This document shows positions 33,298-42,962 of a stretch of DNA of 64,000 nt, in pieces. Source of the DNA: Flavobacterium soyangense. GTDB taxonomy: Bacteria; Bacteroidota; Bacteroidia; Flavobacteriales; Flavobacteriaceae. The translations under genes were made by a program, and so were the position numbers. Position 1 is the stretch's first letter. Each line of letters starts with the position of its first letter. The stretch lies in assembly GCF_015277675.1 (NCBI RefSeq), contig NZ_JADHEC010000011.1, positions 1-64,000 on the forward strand. The letters are read 5' to 3'. A model generated the notes under the pieces. That model was not told where the DNA came from, did no database searches, and saw only the letters and a program-made list of their open reading frames with translations.

Positions 33298-34836
33298 CTA
33301 TTTTCTTTTTTTCCAAAAATACTCACCCACAAAAAAGGCAGCTAAAGCAAATAGGAATAATTTAAAATAAGATTGTGGTTGACCATCTCCGCCTACGGTG
33401 GTAAACAATCTTTCCCAGCGGATTTTACCCAAACCTTTGCCGTTTGTATCCCAACTCATCCAGATAAAAACTGGTTTTCCTACGATATGATCTTCGGGGA
33501 CATATCCCCAATAGCGACTATCCTCAGAGTTATGGCGATTGTCTCCCATCATCCAGTAATAATCTTGTTTGAAGGTATAGGTGTTTGTTTTACTGCCGTT
33601 GATATAAATATCGCTGCCCTTAACTTCCAACTTGTTCTTTTCGTATTCGGTAATTATTCGGCTATAAAAAGGCAAAGTCATAAAGTTTAATGCAACCGTT
33701 TTTCCTACTTGCGGAATGTATATTGGTCCAAAGTTATCACGATTCCATTTATGGATGTGTGGAAAAATTCCATCTTCAACACCTTTAGAAATTATTCTTG
33801 TTACAGATGTGATTCCGGGAACATTTTTCAATCTCTCAACACTAGTTGCGGGTAAAGCAGTTACGTATAGTGTGTCTTTTTTATCACTCGTGAAACCTGC
33901 TCCATCAGTTACGTCCAGATCTTTGAATAAATATTCAAAATCTATGGGTGTTTTTCCGTCCAATGCTATTTTGTACGAATATTGCGGTTTAGCTCTTTCA
34001 GGCAAAGCCAATATTCTACCATTGATATATACAATTCCATCTTTTATTTGCATACTATCACCAGGAACTCCAACGCAACGTTTTACATAATTTGATTTCT
34101 TGTCGATTGGTTTATCAACGTGCCTTCCCGATGGATCTCTAAAAAAATAAACGGTATCTACAGGCCAGTTAAAAACTACGATGTCACAATTTTTAATTTT
34201 TTGGAAAGCGGGTAATCTAAAATAAGGCAATTGAGGCCAATTCAGATAGGATTTTCTTTTTAGCAATGGAATTGTGTCATGAACCATTGGCAACGCTACC
34301 GTTGTCATTGGAACTCTGGCGCCATAATTCATTTTACTCACGAATAAAAAGTCGCCCACCAATAATGATTTTTCCAATGATGAAGTTGGAATGGTGTAGG
34401 GTTGAAGGAAATAAGTGTGCACAATTGTAGCAACAACAACTGCAAATAGCAAAGAACTTATAGTGTCAGCAGTTTTGTTATCTGGACTCAAACTCCTGTC
34501 ACTTACGTAATTTAATTGCTGTGTATAATTAATAAAATAAATGTATAAACCAAAGGTTGCTATACCTAAAAAAGTGTCTAAACTTGAACGTTTTCCAAAA
34601 CTTCTCAAAGTTTCTACCCAAATAACTGGAAACATAATCAGGTTGATTATAGGAATGAAAAGCAACAATGTCCACCAAGTTGGGCGACCGATTATTTTCA
34701 TCAAAACGATGGAATTATATACTGGAATTGCAGCTTCCCAGCGTTTTCTGCCAGCAGCTTCATATAATTTCCAAGTTCCTAAAAAGTGAATTACCTGTAC
34801 AATCAAGAAAAACACAAACCATTGATATAGTGTCAT
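33298..34836 (-). CDS. lepB: Signal peptidase I
   Basis: A 512-residue membrane protein, almost twice the usual length. It has several N-terminal membrane segments (about 1-110), a further anchor (SLLFAVVVATIVHTYF), then the catalytic domain: Ser153 in IPTSSLEKSLLVGDFLFVSK, Lys in NYVKRCVGVPGDSMQI near residue 252, and later YYWMMGDNRHNSEDSRYWGYVPEDHIVGK. An about 120-residue insert separates the two catalytic halves. A C-terminal membrane helix (LFLFALAAFFVGEYFW) ends it. It removes signal peptides after Sec or Tat export. The expanded form is typical of Bacteroidota. Confidence 0.93.
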   Translation of the reverse strand: MTLYQWFVFFLIVQVIHFLGTWKLYEAAGRKRWEAAIPVYNSIVLMKIIGRPTWWTLLLFIPIINLIMFPVIWVETLRSFGKRSSLDTFLGIATFGLYIYFINYTQQLNYVSDRSLSPDNKTADTISSLLFAVVVATIVHTYFLQPYTIPTSSLEKSLLVGDFLFVSKMNYGARVPMTTVALPMVHDTIPLLKRKSYLNWPQLPYFRLPAFQKIKNCDIVVFNWPVDTVYFFRDPSGRHVDKPIDKKSNYVKRCVGVPGDSMQIKDGIVYINGRILALPERAKPQYSYKIALDGKTPIDFEYLFKDLDVTDGAGFTSDKKDTLYVTALPATSVERLKNVPGITSVTRIISKGVEDGIFPHIHKWNRDNFGPIYIPQVGKTVALNFMTLPFYSRIITEYEKNKLEVKGSDIYINGSKTNTYTFKQDYYWMMGDNRHNSEDSRYWGYVPEDHIVGKPVFIWMSWDTNGKGLGKIRWERLFTTVGGDGQPQSYFKLFLFALAAFFVGEYFWKKRK

Positions 34837-34904
34837 AATTATTTTGTTTTAAGTTTGAATTTAAGGTTATTCCAATTGAAACTTCTCCTTAAACCTAAAA
34901 AAGT

Positions 34905-35606
34905 TTATTTTAAATTTAATACATCTTTCATAGTGAAAACTCCATGTTTCCCCACAATCCATTCGGCTGCAATAACAGCACCAAGAGCAAAACCATCACG
35001 ATTGTGAGCCGTATGTTTTATTTCAATTGTATCCACTGTTGAGTTATAAGTTACGGTGTGCGTTCCAGGAACGTTTTCAGTTCTTATGGCTTCAATATGG
35101 ATTTGGTTTTCTTTTGCTTCATCCAATGTCCAACTCTTGTAATCACTGTTTTCGATGACTCCTTTTGCCAATGAAATTGCGGTTCCACTTGGCGCATCCA
35201 GTTTTTGAGTGTGATGAATTTCTTCCATTTCAACTTTATAAGAATCGAATTTGGACATCATTTTTGCCAAATATTCATTGAGTCCAAAGAAAAGATTTAC
35301 TCCTAAACTGAAGTTGGAACTAGAAATAAATGCTCCGTTTTTTTCTTGGCAAAGCGCTACCATTTCGTCATAGCGGTCTAGCCAACCCGTTGTTCCTGAA
35401 ACCACTGGAACATTGGCATAAAAGCCACTGGAAATATTTTCTACAGCAACTGCCGGTATGCTAAAATCTATGGCAACATCTGCATTCGAAATCCCATCAT
35501 AGGTATTAGATTCGTCTTTTTTCAAAACAATTTCGTGGCCTCTTTCCAGCGCAATTCTTTCGATTGTCTGTCCCATTTTTCCGTATCCTAAAAGTGCGAT
35601 TTTCAT
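34905..35606 (-). CDS. dapB: 4-hydroxy-tetrahydrodipicolinate reductase
   Basis: DapB acts in lysine and meso-diaminopimelate synthesis, supplying peptidoglycan. The 233-residue protein starts MKIALLGYGKMGQTIERIAL (nucleotide-binding GxGxMG). It has VAIDFSIP, PVVSGTTGW and the catalytic/substrate segment EEIHHTQKLDAPSGTAISLA with the conserved His pair and Lys. It is slightly shorter than the E. coli enzyme (273) but complete at both ends. Upstream of lepB in a minus-strand cluster with parAB. Confidence 0.95.
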   Translation of the reverse strand: MKIALLGYGKMGQTIERIALERGHEIVLKKDESNTYDGISNADVAIDFSIPAVAVENISSGFYANVPVVSGTTGWLDRYDEMVALCQEKNGAFISSSNFSLGVNLFFGLNEYLAKMMSKFDSYKVEMEEIHHTQKLDAPSGTAISLAKGVIENSDYKSWTLDEAKENQIHIEAIRTENVPGTHTVTYNSTVDTIEIKHTAHNRDGFALGAVIAAEWIVGKHGVFTMKDVLNLK

Positions 35607-35616
35607 TTGTTAGTTT

Positions 35617-36174
35617 CTAAAAATTATAATTAAATGTTAGACCCACATTTGTCTTAGATGTTACACCATTCAAATACAAATCTGGTCTTACGGATAAATT
35701 TTCATTTACATTAAATTGTATCAATGCGGCGTCAACATTAGCGTCAATGATATTTAATACATAAAAACCAACCACAAATAATGCGGATAAATCTCTATTT
35801 CTTTGATAAAATTTCTGTGCTGTAATCAATCTGCTTTGATCTAAATAGGAAAATTTATCGTCTGTATAGCCTTCTAACCTGCGTTTATAGGCGTCTCTAT
35901 ATTGATGATAACTTTTATTGCTGTCAATATAATAATAAAGACTGACTCCAATTGCTCCATAAACTAGAGGGATTTTCCAGTATTTTTTGTTGTAAGCCTG
36001 TCCCAATCCTGGTAAAATAGCCGAATAAAAAGCAGCTTTTGCAGGTGTCAATGGGTCTATGTCATTCGATTTCAAAGTGTCTTTTGCTGTCGGGACATCA
36101 GTTTTCTTTTGCGAAAAAACAGCTGTATTTCCTATGATAAAGAGGAACAGAACTATGAAACGGATTTTATACAC
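35617..36174 (-). CDS. DUF5683-domain protein
   Basis: A 185-residue protein with a signal peptide (ending AVFS-Q) and the DUF5683 core PLTPAKAAFYSAILPGLGQA, NKKYWKIPLVYGAIGVSLYY and FYQRNRDLSALFVVGFYVLN, which form two or three membrane segments. The C-terminal part looks beta-rich (LSVRPDLYLNG...LTFNYNF). Start is GTG at 36174, sharing a base with the parB stop (TAGTG). The function is unknown; linkage with parAB-dapB-lepB is conserved in flavobacteria as far as I recall. Confidence 0.85.
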   Translation of the reverse strand: MYKIRFIVLFLFIIGNTAVFSQKKTDVPTAKDTLKSNDIDPLTPAKAAFYSAILPGLGQAYNKKYWKIPLVYGAIGVSLYYYIDSNKSYHQYRDAYKRRLEGYTDDKFSYLDQSRLITAQKFYQRNRDLSALFVVGFYVLNIIDANVDAALIQFNVNENLSVRPDLYLNGVTSKTNVGLTFNYNF

Positions 36175-37073
36175 TAGTCTTTTATTAGTTTGATAATTCT
36201 GTTGAAGTCTTCTTCTGAATGAAATGGAATTGTAATTTTTCCTTTACCGTTTCCAGCGATTTTCACATCTACTTTTGTTCCAAAATAAGTATTAAAAGTA
36301 TTTTTCTGAGTTTCAGCAATTTCAAATGAGGAAGATTTGGCTTTTGTTGCAGGTTTTGGTTTTAAACTTTCCTGATAATTTTTCACCAAAGATTCAGTAT
36401 CACGAACCGATAGGTTTTGACTCACTATTTTTTGATAAATATCAGTTTGTACATCTTGGTCTTCAATATTGATTATCGCTCGACCGTGCCCCATACTGAT
36501 GAATCCGTCACGAATGCCGGTTTGGATAATTGGATCTAATTTTAAAAGCCTCAAATAATTGGCAATTGTGGAACGTTTTTTACCTACACGTTCGCTCATT
36601 TGTTCTTGTGTCAATTGAATTTCATCAATCAATCTTTGATACGAAAGCGCAATTTCTATTGGATCTAAATCGTGGCGTTGAATATTTTCAACCAAAGCCA
36701 TAATCAAGGATTCATTGTCATTTGCAATCCGAATATAAGCAGGAACAGTGGTCAATCCTACCAATGTTGAGGCACGTAAACGTCTTTCTCCTGAAATTAA
36801 TTGGTATTTATTGAAGTCTAATTTCCGAACAGTAATGGGTTGAATAACGCCTAATTCCTTAATAGAAGAAGCCAATTCTCTCAATGAATCTTCATTGAAA
36901 TTACTTCTGGGCTGAAACGGATTTATTTCGATTGAATCAATTTCAAGCTCAATAATATTCCCGACTACTTTATCGGCATTTTTATCGCTTACAGATTTTA
37001 TGTCGTTCTCCGGATCTTTCAATAAAGCAGATAATCCTCTTCCTAACGCTTGTTTTTTTATTGCTTTTGCCAT
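36174..37073 (-). CDS. parB: Chromosome-partitioning protein ParB
   Basis: The 299-residue ParB/Spo0J protein has the N-terminal KKQALGRGLSALLKD, the CTPase/parS domain with NPFQPRSNFNEDSLRELA, GVIQPITVRK and YQLISGERRLRASTLVG, the helix-turn-helix RVGKKRSTIANYLRLLKLDP, and a C-terminal dimerisation region. It binds parS sites and loads condensin. It follows parA by four bases. I saw no 16-bp parS-like palindrome in the window. Confidence 0.95.
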   Translation of the reverse strand: MAKAIKKQALGRGLSALLKDPENDIKSVSDKNADKVVGNIIELEIDSIEINPFQPRSNFNEDSLRELASSIKELGVIQPITVRKLDFNKYQLISGERRLRASTLVGLTTVPAYIRIANDNESLIMALVENIQRHDLDPIEIALSYQRLIDEIQLTQEQMSERVGKKRSTIANYLRLLKLDPIIQTGIRDGFISMGHGRAIINIEDQDVQTDIYQKIVSQNLSVRDTESLVKNYQESLKPKPATKAKSSSFEIAETQKNTFNTYFGTKVDVKIAGNGKGKITIPFHSEEDFNRIIKLIKD

Positions 37074-37077
37074 AAAA

Positions 37078-37845
37078 CTATTTGCTGTTTTTCTTTATAA
37101 TTTCATGAGCTAATTGTAGGTAATTATTAGCTCCTTTGCTTGTTGCGTCATAGTTTATAATGCTTTCGCCAAAACTTGGAGCTTCACTCAATTTTACGTT
37201 TCTTTGAATAATAGTTTCAAAAACCATATCGTTAAAATGTTTCTGAACTTCTTCGACTACTTGATTTGACAAACGCAATCTGGAATCAAACATTGTCAAA
37301 AGCAATCCTTCAATGTCTAAGTCTGGATTGTGAATTTTTTGAATGCTTTTTATCGTATTCAATAGTTTTCCCAAACCTTCGAGTGCAAAATATTCGCATT
37401 GAATTGGAATAATAACAGAATCTGCTGCTGTCAAAGCGTTCAGTGTAAGTAAGCCCAATGATGGCGCACAATCTATAATGATATAATCGTATTCGTCTTT
37501 GATGCTTTCCAAAGCTTTTTTGAGCATATATTCTCTATCTACTTTATCAACCAACTCGATTTCGATGGCAACAAGATCAATATGCGATGGAATCACGTCT
37601 AAGTTTGGAGCGGAACATTTCATTACAGCCTCTTTTGGTGTATTGCTATGTTCTATAATTTGATAAGTTCCAATTTCAACAGTATTAACATCAATGCCCA
37701 ATCCTGAACTCGCATTTGCCTGTGGATCAGCATCTATTAATAACACTTTCTTTTCTAAAACACCTAGTGATGCTGCTAGATTTACTGACGTTGTAGTCTT
37801 TCCAACACCACCTTTTTGATTAGCAATCGCAATGATTTTGCCCAT
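37078..37845 (-). CDS. parA: Chromosome-partitioning ATPase ParA (Soj)
   Basis: A 255-residue deviant-Walker ATPase: MGKIIAIANQKGGVGKTTTSVNLAASL (P-loop with the signature Lys), VLLIDADPQANASSGLG, and YIIIDCAPSLGLLTLNALTA. It segregates replicated origins together with ParB. It is the first gene of the minus-strand cluster, with a 247-bp upstream region shared with a divergent glycosyltransferase gene. Confidence 0.95.
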   Translation of the reverse strand: MGKIIAIANQKGGVGKTTTSVNLAASLGVLEKKVLLIDADPQANASSGLGIDVNTVEIGTYQIIEHSNTPKEAVMKCSAPNLDVIPSHIDLVAIEIELVDKVDREYMLKKALESIKDEYDYIIIDCAPSLGLLTLNALTAADSVIIPIQCEYFALEGLGKLLNTIKSIQKIHNPDLDIEGLLLTMFDSRLRLSNQVVEEVQKHFNDMVFETIIQRNVKLSEAPSFGESIINYDATSKGANNYLQLAHEIIKKNSK

Positions 37846-38092
37846 TTATTTTTCTAAATTTTGAACGGTAAAAATACAATTAATTATGGTTTCTGAAAAT
37901 CTATTTTGTTAACATTTGTTAAGGTTTGATTAGCAGATGATTTTTGGCAAACTGTTTTTGAGGATTCAATAATTTTCAGGAGGATTTTCTTAAATAGTGT
38001 AAACCATAATATTTAAATTCTTGTGTTGATATTGATTAGATTTAGCAATACATTTACACAAGAAATTTTAATTCGCAACCGAATAATCTAAA

Positions 38093-39211
38093 ATGACTTT
38101 TGCCATCATTACTCATGTGCCTCATATCCTTGAGCAAAATCAATATTTTGCTTATTCACCATATGTTAGAGAAATGAATATCTGGGTAAAACAGGTAGAT
38201 AAGTTGATTATAGTTGCTCCTGAATCCAAATCTGGAAAAACACCAATTGACATAAACTATGAGCATGATAAAATAGAATTCATAGCTATTGAAAGCTTTG
38301 ATGTATTGAGTTTAAAGGCAATTTCTAAAACAGTTCTCAAAACACCCAAAATTTGTTGGAGGATTTATTCTGCTATGCAAAAAGCAGACCATATTCATTT
38401 GCGATGTCCCGGAAATATTGGCTTATTAGGAAGTTTGGTTCAAATTTTATTTCCAAATAAAGCTAAAACGGCTAAATATGCTGGTAATTGGGATCCAAAA
38501 TCAAAGCAACCATGGACCTATCTTTTACAAAAATGGATTTTGAGTAATACCTTTCTGACTCGAAATATGAATGTTTTAGTTTATGGCGAATGGGAAGGAA
38601 TTTCTAAAAATATCAAACCTTTTTTTACGGCGACTTATAATGAAACGGATAAATTGCCTATTGTTCCTAAAGAATTGCAAGGCCAAATTAGTTTTATTTT
38701 TGGGGGAGCCTTGGTACACGGCAAAAATCCGTTGTATGCCATTCAGTTGGTGGAAACATTATATAAAAAGGGATATGAAGTTGTATTAGCTTTATATGGA
38801 GAAGGAGTGGAGAGGAAAAAATTGGAAGAATATATTAGCCAAAATAATTTAGGGAACATCATTTCATTAAAAGGGAATCAAACTCAGGAATCGGTAAAAA
38901 AAGCTTACGAAGCCAATCATTTTGTGCTATTGCCATCCGAAAGTGAAGGTTGGCCAAAAGCAATTGCTGAAGGGATGTTTTGGGGCTGCGTTCCCATATC
39001 AACAAAGGTTTCTTGTGTGCCGTTTATGCTAGATTTTGGAAACAGAGGTGTTCTGTTAGAAATGGATTTAGAAAAAGATGTTCACCAAATGGTAGTTCTT
39101 TTGAAAAACGAAGTTGATTATTTAGACAAAAGCCAAAAGGCTAGTGAGTGGTCAAGACAATATACTTTGGATGTTTTTGAAGGGGAGATTAAAAAATTAT
39201 TGCAATTATGA
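38093..39211 (+). CDS. Glycosyltransferase (GT-B, family 4-like)
   Basis: A 372-residue cytoplasmic glycosyltransferase. The N-terminus MTFAIITHVPHILEQNQYFA is unusual for the family. The donor-binding domain has ISFIFGGALVHGKNPLYAIQ, VVLALYGEGVERKKLEEYI, and the LLPSESEGWPKAIAEGMFWG motif with the conserved E-x7-E pattern. It is followed by another glycosyltransferase (4-bp overlap) and a polyprenyl-phosphate sugar transferase, so it serves surface polysaccharide. Donor sugar is unknown. Confidence 0.85.
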   Translation: MTFAIITHVPHILEQNQYFAYSPYVREMNIWVKQVDKLIIVAPESKSGKTPIDINYEHDKIEFIAIESFDVLSLKAISKTVLKTPKICWRIYSAMQKADHIHLRCPGNIGLLGSLVQILFPNKAKTAKYAGNWDPKSKQPWTYLLQKWILSNTFLTRNMNVLVYGEWEGISKNIKPFFTATYNETDKLPIVPKELQGQISFIFGGALVHGKNPLYAIQLVETLYKKGYEVVLALYGEGVERKKLEEYISQNNLGNIISLKGNQTQESVKKAYEANHFVLLPSESEGWPKAIAEGMFWGCVPISTKVSCVPFMLDFGNRGVLLEMDLEKDVHQMVVLLKNEVDYLDKSQKASEWSRQYTLDVFEGEIKKLLQL

Positions 39212-40281
39212 GAGTTCTTCAAATCATAGATTCTCTTGAGGCTGGCGGTGCTGAACGAATGGCGGTAAACTATGCGAATGCGCTTGCAAAAGAAATTGAG
39301 TTTTCGGGCTTAGTTGTAACTCGAAAAGAAGGGGCACTTTTGAATCAGGTTAACAAAGATATTTCTTATCTTTATTTGAATAAAACGCACACCATTGATT
39401 TAAAATCCATTTATAAATTAAGAAAATTTGTAATAGATAATAAGGTAGAAGTTGTTCATGCTCACAGTACTTCTTTTTTTACGGCTTTTTTGTTGAAATT
39501 GATTTATCCATCCATAAAGTTAATTTGGCACGATCATTATGGAGATAGTGAGTTTTTATCAAAAAGACCTTTGTTGAGTTTAAGAATGGTTATTCCTTTT
39601 TTTAATGGAATTATTGCAGTAAACCAACAACTTAAAATTTGGGCTGAACAAAAAATACATTTAAAGAATGTGATTTATTTGCCTAATTTTCCATCTGAAG
39701 AAAATGCTATTTCGGAACAAACTATTTTGCAAGGAATTAAAGGGAAAAGAATTGTGTCTTTGGCAAATTTAAGGGTTCAGAAGAACCATTTTTTATTGTT
39801 GGAAGTGGCTAGAAAAGTTAAAATATCTCATCCTGAATGGACATTTCATTTGGTGGGAAAAGATTTTGAGGATGATTATTCCAAAAAAATAAAGACTTTA
39901 ATTTTGGATTATAATTTAGAAAATAATGTTTTCATTTACGGCTCCAGACAGGATATAAAAAACACTCTCAATCAGTCAACTATAGGTATCCTGACTTCAC
40001 AATCAGAAGGCTTGCCAGTTGCATTACTTGAATATGGCTTGCAAAAAAAAGCTGTTGTAGTAACTAATGTAGGCGAAGTTCCTTTGTTAATTCAAGATGG
40101 AATTAATGGTTTTATTGTTAATGCAACTGAATCACAATTATTCTATGAATTACTTGTGAAGTTATTGGATAATAAAACTTTACGGTCAGATTTTGGAAAA
40201 GCTCTTCAAAAAACCATTAATAATAACTATTCTGAAGTAACCGTTATTAAGCAATATTTAGATTGGTTAGATAACTTTTAA
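39208..40281 (+). CDS. Glycosyltransferase family 4
   Basis: A 357-residue protein with the N-terminal RVLQIIDSLEAGGAERMAVN and VVHAHSTSFFTAFLLKLIYP typical of GT4. The C-terminal domain has IVSLANLRVQKNHFLLLEVA, WTFHLVGKDFEDDY, FIYGSRQDIKNTL and TSQSEGLPVALLEYGLQKKA with the catalytic E-G...E pair. The ATG overlaps the stop of the preceding glycosyltransferase (ATGA), implying coupled translation. It adds a sugar to a lipid-linked glycan at the inner face of the membrane. Confidence 0.88.
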   Translation: MRVLQIIDSLEAGGAERMAVNYANALAKEIEFSGLVVTRKEGALLNQVNKDISYLYLNKTHTIDLKSIYKLRKFVIDNKVEVVHAHSTSFFTAFLLKLIYPSIKLIWHDHYGDSEFLSKRPLLSLRMVIPFFNGIIAVNQQLKIWAEQKIHLKNVIYLPNFPSEENAISEQTILQGIKGKRIVSLANLRVQKNHFLLLEVARKVKISHPEWTFHLVGKDFEDDYSKKIKTLILDYNLENNVFIYGSRQDIKNTLNQSTIGILTSQSEGLPVALLEYGLQKKAVVVTNVGEVPLLIQDGINGFIVNATESQLFYELLVKLLDNKTLRSDFGKALQKTINNNYSEVTVIKQYLDWLDNF

Positions 40282-40407
40282 AATTAATAAGAAAAGCACT
40301 TTAATAAATCAGTTAACCGATAAGAACTGTTGGTTGTCGATTTTTTATTGGTTTGATGGGATGTTTATGTAGATTTGTTTTCTATAATAGAATTCGCAAT
40401 TGTAACA

Positions 40408-41802
40408 ATGAATAAGAATAACAAAATACATTTTGAAGTCTCTGAGCGAAAAATATTGCTTAGAACTTTTGATGTTTTTTTTGTCTTGATGGCATTATAT
40501 TTTACTGGTAAATCACTTGGTTTGGTATATCTCGAAGCCTCAACAAGTAATTTTCATTATGCGATTGCTCTAGTACTTTACCTCAATATTATTGGAACTG
40601 TATTTGAAATGTATAATCTGCAGGTTGCCAGTAATCAATATAAGGTGTTAAAAAGTTCTATTCTTACTGCATCAACCACTGTTTTATTTTATTTGTTGAC
40701 ACCAATTTTCTCAGCAGAGTTGCCCAATAATAGGTTTCAAATTTTGATTTTTTATTTTACATTACTTTTGGCCTTAGTTCTATGGAGAACTTTTTACGTC
40801 AAGTTTTTGGCCTCTAATCGATTTGTACAAAACGTTATCTTGGTCTGTGAACGGGAGCAGGTAGAGGAATTAATTCTGGTATTGGAAAACTCTGACCCAC
40901 ATTATAGAATTGTTGCTTATGTAAACTCTGACAGGACTAATAATGACCTTTTTGAATACCATTTTGTACAACATATTGGTGTTAATGACTTAGTTTCCTT
41001 TGTAAATGAAAATAACCTATTCGAAATTGTTGTTGCCTCTCAAAATACGGAAGATATTACTGTGGAATTATACCAAGAATTACTTCATTTGTTAGAATCC
41101 GGAACAACCATTCGAGAATATACCCAAGTTTACGAAGATAAAACCCAACGAATTCCTGTGCAATATATTACAAGGGATTTTTATAAATTTTTTCCTTTTA
41201 ATAGAAGCAATAATAATCAACTTTATTTATTGAATGTTAAAATAATGGAAGCACTAATTTGCATTTTCGGTTTGTCATTCGGGATACTATTATTTCCATT
41301 TATTGCATTAGGAAATGTTGTTGGAAATCGCGGAAAATTATTTTACACTCAGGAACGAGTAGGAAAAAATGGCAAAGTATTTCAGATACTCAAATTAAGG
41401 ACTATGATTAAAAATGCTGAAATAAAAGGTGCAGTATTCTCGGGGCCAAATGATAGTCGTATTACTCCTTTTGGAAAATTCTTACGTAAAACCAGAATCG
41501 ATGAAATCCCTCAATTTATCAATGTCTTAAAAGGGGAAATGGCAGTTATTGGGCCGCGACCTGAGCGACCTTTCTTTGTTAAGGAAATTGCTGAAATAAT
41601 GCCTTTTTATGAAACCCGTCACGTGATAAAACCGGGACTTACAGGCTGGGCACAAGTGAATTATCCCTATGGAGAATCTATGGATGACAGCTTGATAAAA
41701 TTGCAATATGATTTGTATTATATCAAACACCGAAGCATTTTTCTGGATTTGAATATTGCAATTAAAACAATAAGCACTGTCCTTTTTTATAGAGGACAAT
41801 AA
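40408..41802 (+). CDS. Undecaprenyl-phosphate sugar transferase (WcaJ type)
   Basis: The 464-residue protein has four N-terminal membrane segments, a Rossmann-like middle part (NVILVCEREQVEELILVLEN), a fifth membrane helix (MEALICIFGLSFGILLFPFI) and the bacterial sugar transferase domain: TQERVGKNGKVFQILKLRTM, KTRIDEIPQFINVLKGEMAV, GPRPERPFFVKE and KPGLTGWAQVNYPYG. It places the first phosphosugar on undecaprenyl phosphate to start a surface glycan. The ATG at 40408 is chosen over a TTG 33 bases earlier. The stop abuts the convergent DUF4105 gene with no gap. Confidence 0.9.
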   Translation: MNKNNKIHFEVSERKILLRTFDVFFVLMALYFTGKSLGLVYLEASTSNFHYAIALVLYLNIIGTVFEMYNLQVASNQYKVLKSSILTASTTVLFYLLTPIFSAELPNNRFQILIFYFTLLLALVLWRTFYVKFLASNRFVQNVILVCEREQVEELILVLENSDPHYRIVAYVNSDRTNNDLFEYHFVQHIGVNDLVSFVNENNLFEIVVASQNTEDITVELYQELLHLLESGTTIREYTQVYEDKTQRIPVQYITRDFYKFFPFNRSNNNQLYLLNVKIMEALICIFGLSFGILLFPFIALGNVVGNRGKLFYTQERVGKNGKVFQILKLRTMIKNAEIKGAVFSGPNDSRITPFGKFLRKTRIDEIPQFINVLKGEMAVIGPRPERPFFVKEIAEIMPFYETRHVIKPGLTGWAQVNYPYGESMDDSLIKLQYDLYYIKHRSIFLDLNIAIKTISTVLFYRGQ

Positions 41803-42939
41803 TTAAAAAACGATTGGAATGCGTTTGCTGTTTTTGACAGCTATTTTTATCAATACTGCTAAACTGGTTATAATAAGTGGCAGCATAATCAATAAGTGTG
41901 CTTTATTAAACATTAAAATTAGATAAACTCCCATCGAAATAACATTAAAAACGCATAAATTGATAATCCATTTTCTGTTTTTTCTGAGTATAAAATAGAA
42001 TAATACAAGTAGTGCAGGATTAAACAACATCATATTGTAGTTATAAGCCAACTCTTCATGGAAAGAATAAAATCCCATAAAACCAAAGAAAATCCCCAAT
42101 AATCCCATCGTTAAAATATAAAACAAATCGATACTTTTTTTGTTCAAAATAAGAATAAGTCCAAGAAAGATCACAAAAGTATAAATAGTGTCCCACCAAC
42201 AATTGGGTGCTGCTTTTTTGAATTCCAATAAGGTTTTGCTTTCCTTGCAAAGAGGATGATTTTCGAATGATATTAATTTTAAACTTTTATGAAGTTCTAA
42301 TGGCAAAAAGATTTTTGTGCCATATTCATCAACCTTCTTCCCAAATATAATGCTCGTGCCCAGTTTTTCATAAAATGAATTGTCAAAATAGGGATATAAA
42401 ATACTTCTATATGTTTTATCCGTGTCGGTTTTTTTGACAATGGTTTTGGCACCCAATGTTTTGTTCAAGATTTCCACCACCATCGAAGTACAGTTTTTGT
42501 CTATAAACTTATAAGTATAATAACTTTCGCTTGAGGCTAATGTAGTACTCAAATTGTCTAATAATTTTTGTTTATAAACCAGAGGAACAATCAATTCCTG
42601 TTCATAAACACTCCTGTGTTCATAGGTATATTGGTTCATAAAATCAGAGAAGACATTGACAACTGCAAAATATTGTAAATCCCCTTTGGCAAATTTTGCG
42701 ACAAAATTAGGCGTGGAAAAATCAAAAGCACCATAATTATATACAAGATCCAGATTATTTTCTATGTCGGTAATCCGTATTGCGGTGTGTCCAAAAAGAG
42801 AATAAGATTCGTTTCCGGTATCGCAAGTGATTATGCTAACACGAGCGTTTTTTGATAATATACTGTTCTGTGCAAAGTTGCTCATTGAAACAATCATCAA
42901 TGTCAAACAGAATATTTTTTTTAATAAAGATGAATTCAT
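41803..42939 (-). CDS. DUF4105-domain membrane protein
   Basis: The 378-residue protein has a signal peptide (ending SNFA-Q). The DUF4105 region contains RVSIITCDTGNESYSLFGHTAIRI, VYNYGAFDFSTPNFVAKFAKGDLQY and YKFIDKNCTSMVVEIL, with a His and a Cys that suggest an NlpC/P60-like or papain-like fold. The C-terminal third has five hydrophobic segments (TIYTFVIFLGLILILN to MLPLIITSLAVLIKI). A periplasmic hydrolase or protease anchored to the inner membrane is plausible but unproven. Confidence 0.8.
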   Translation of the reverse strand: MNSSLLKKIFCLTLMIVSMSNFAQNSILSKNARVSIITCDTGNESYSLFGHTAIRITDIENNLDLVYNYGAFDFSTPNFVAKFAKGDLQYFAVVNVFSDFMNQYTYEHRSVYEQELIVPLVYKQKLLDNLSTTLASSESYYTYKFIDKNCTSMVVEILNKTLGAKTIVKKTDTDKTYRSILYPYFDNSFYEKLGTSIIFGKKVDEYGTKIFLPLELHKSLKLISFENHPLCKESKTLLEFKKAAPNCWWDTIYTFVIFLGLILILNKKSIDLFYILTMGLLGIFFGFMGFYSFHEELAYNYNMMLFNPALLVLFYFILRKNRKWIINLCVFNVISMGVYLILMFNKAHLLIMLPLIITSLAVLIKIAVKNSKRIPIVF

Positions 42940-42962
42940 TTATGGATATATAAAAAAATAAA

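Noticed and set aside
36174..38092. parS site near parAB
   Set aside because: I looked for a 16-bp TGTTTCACGTGAAACA-like palindrome and saw none; the search was by eye.
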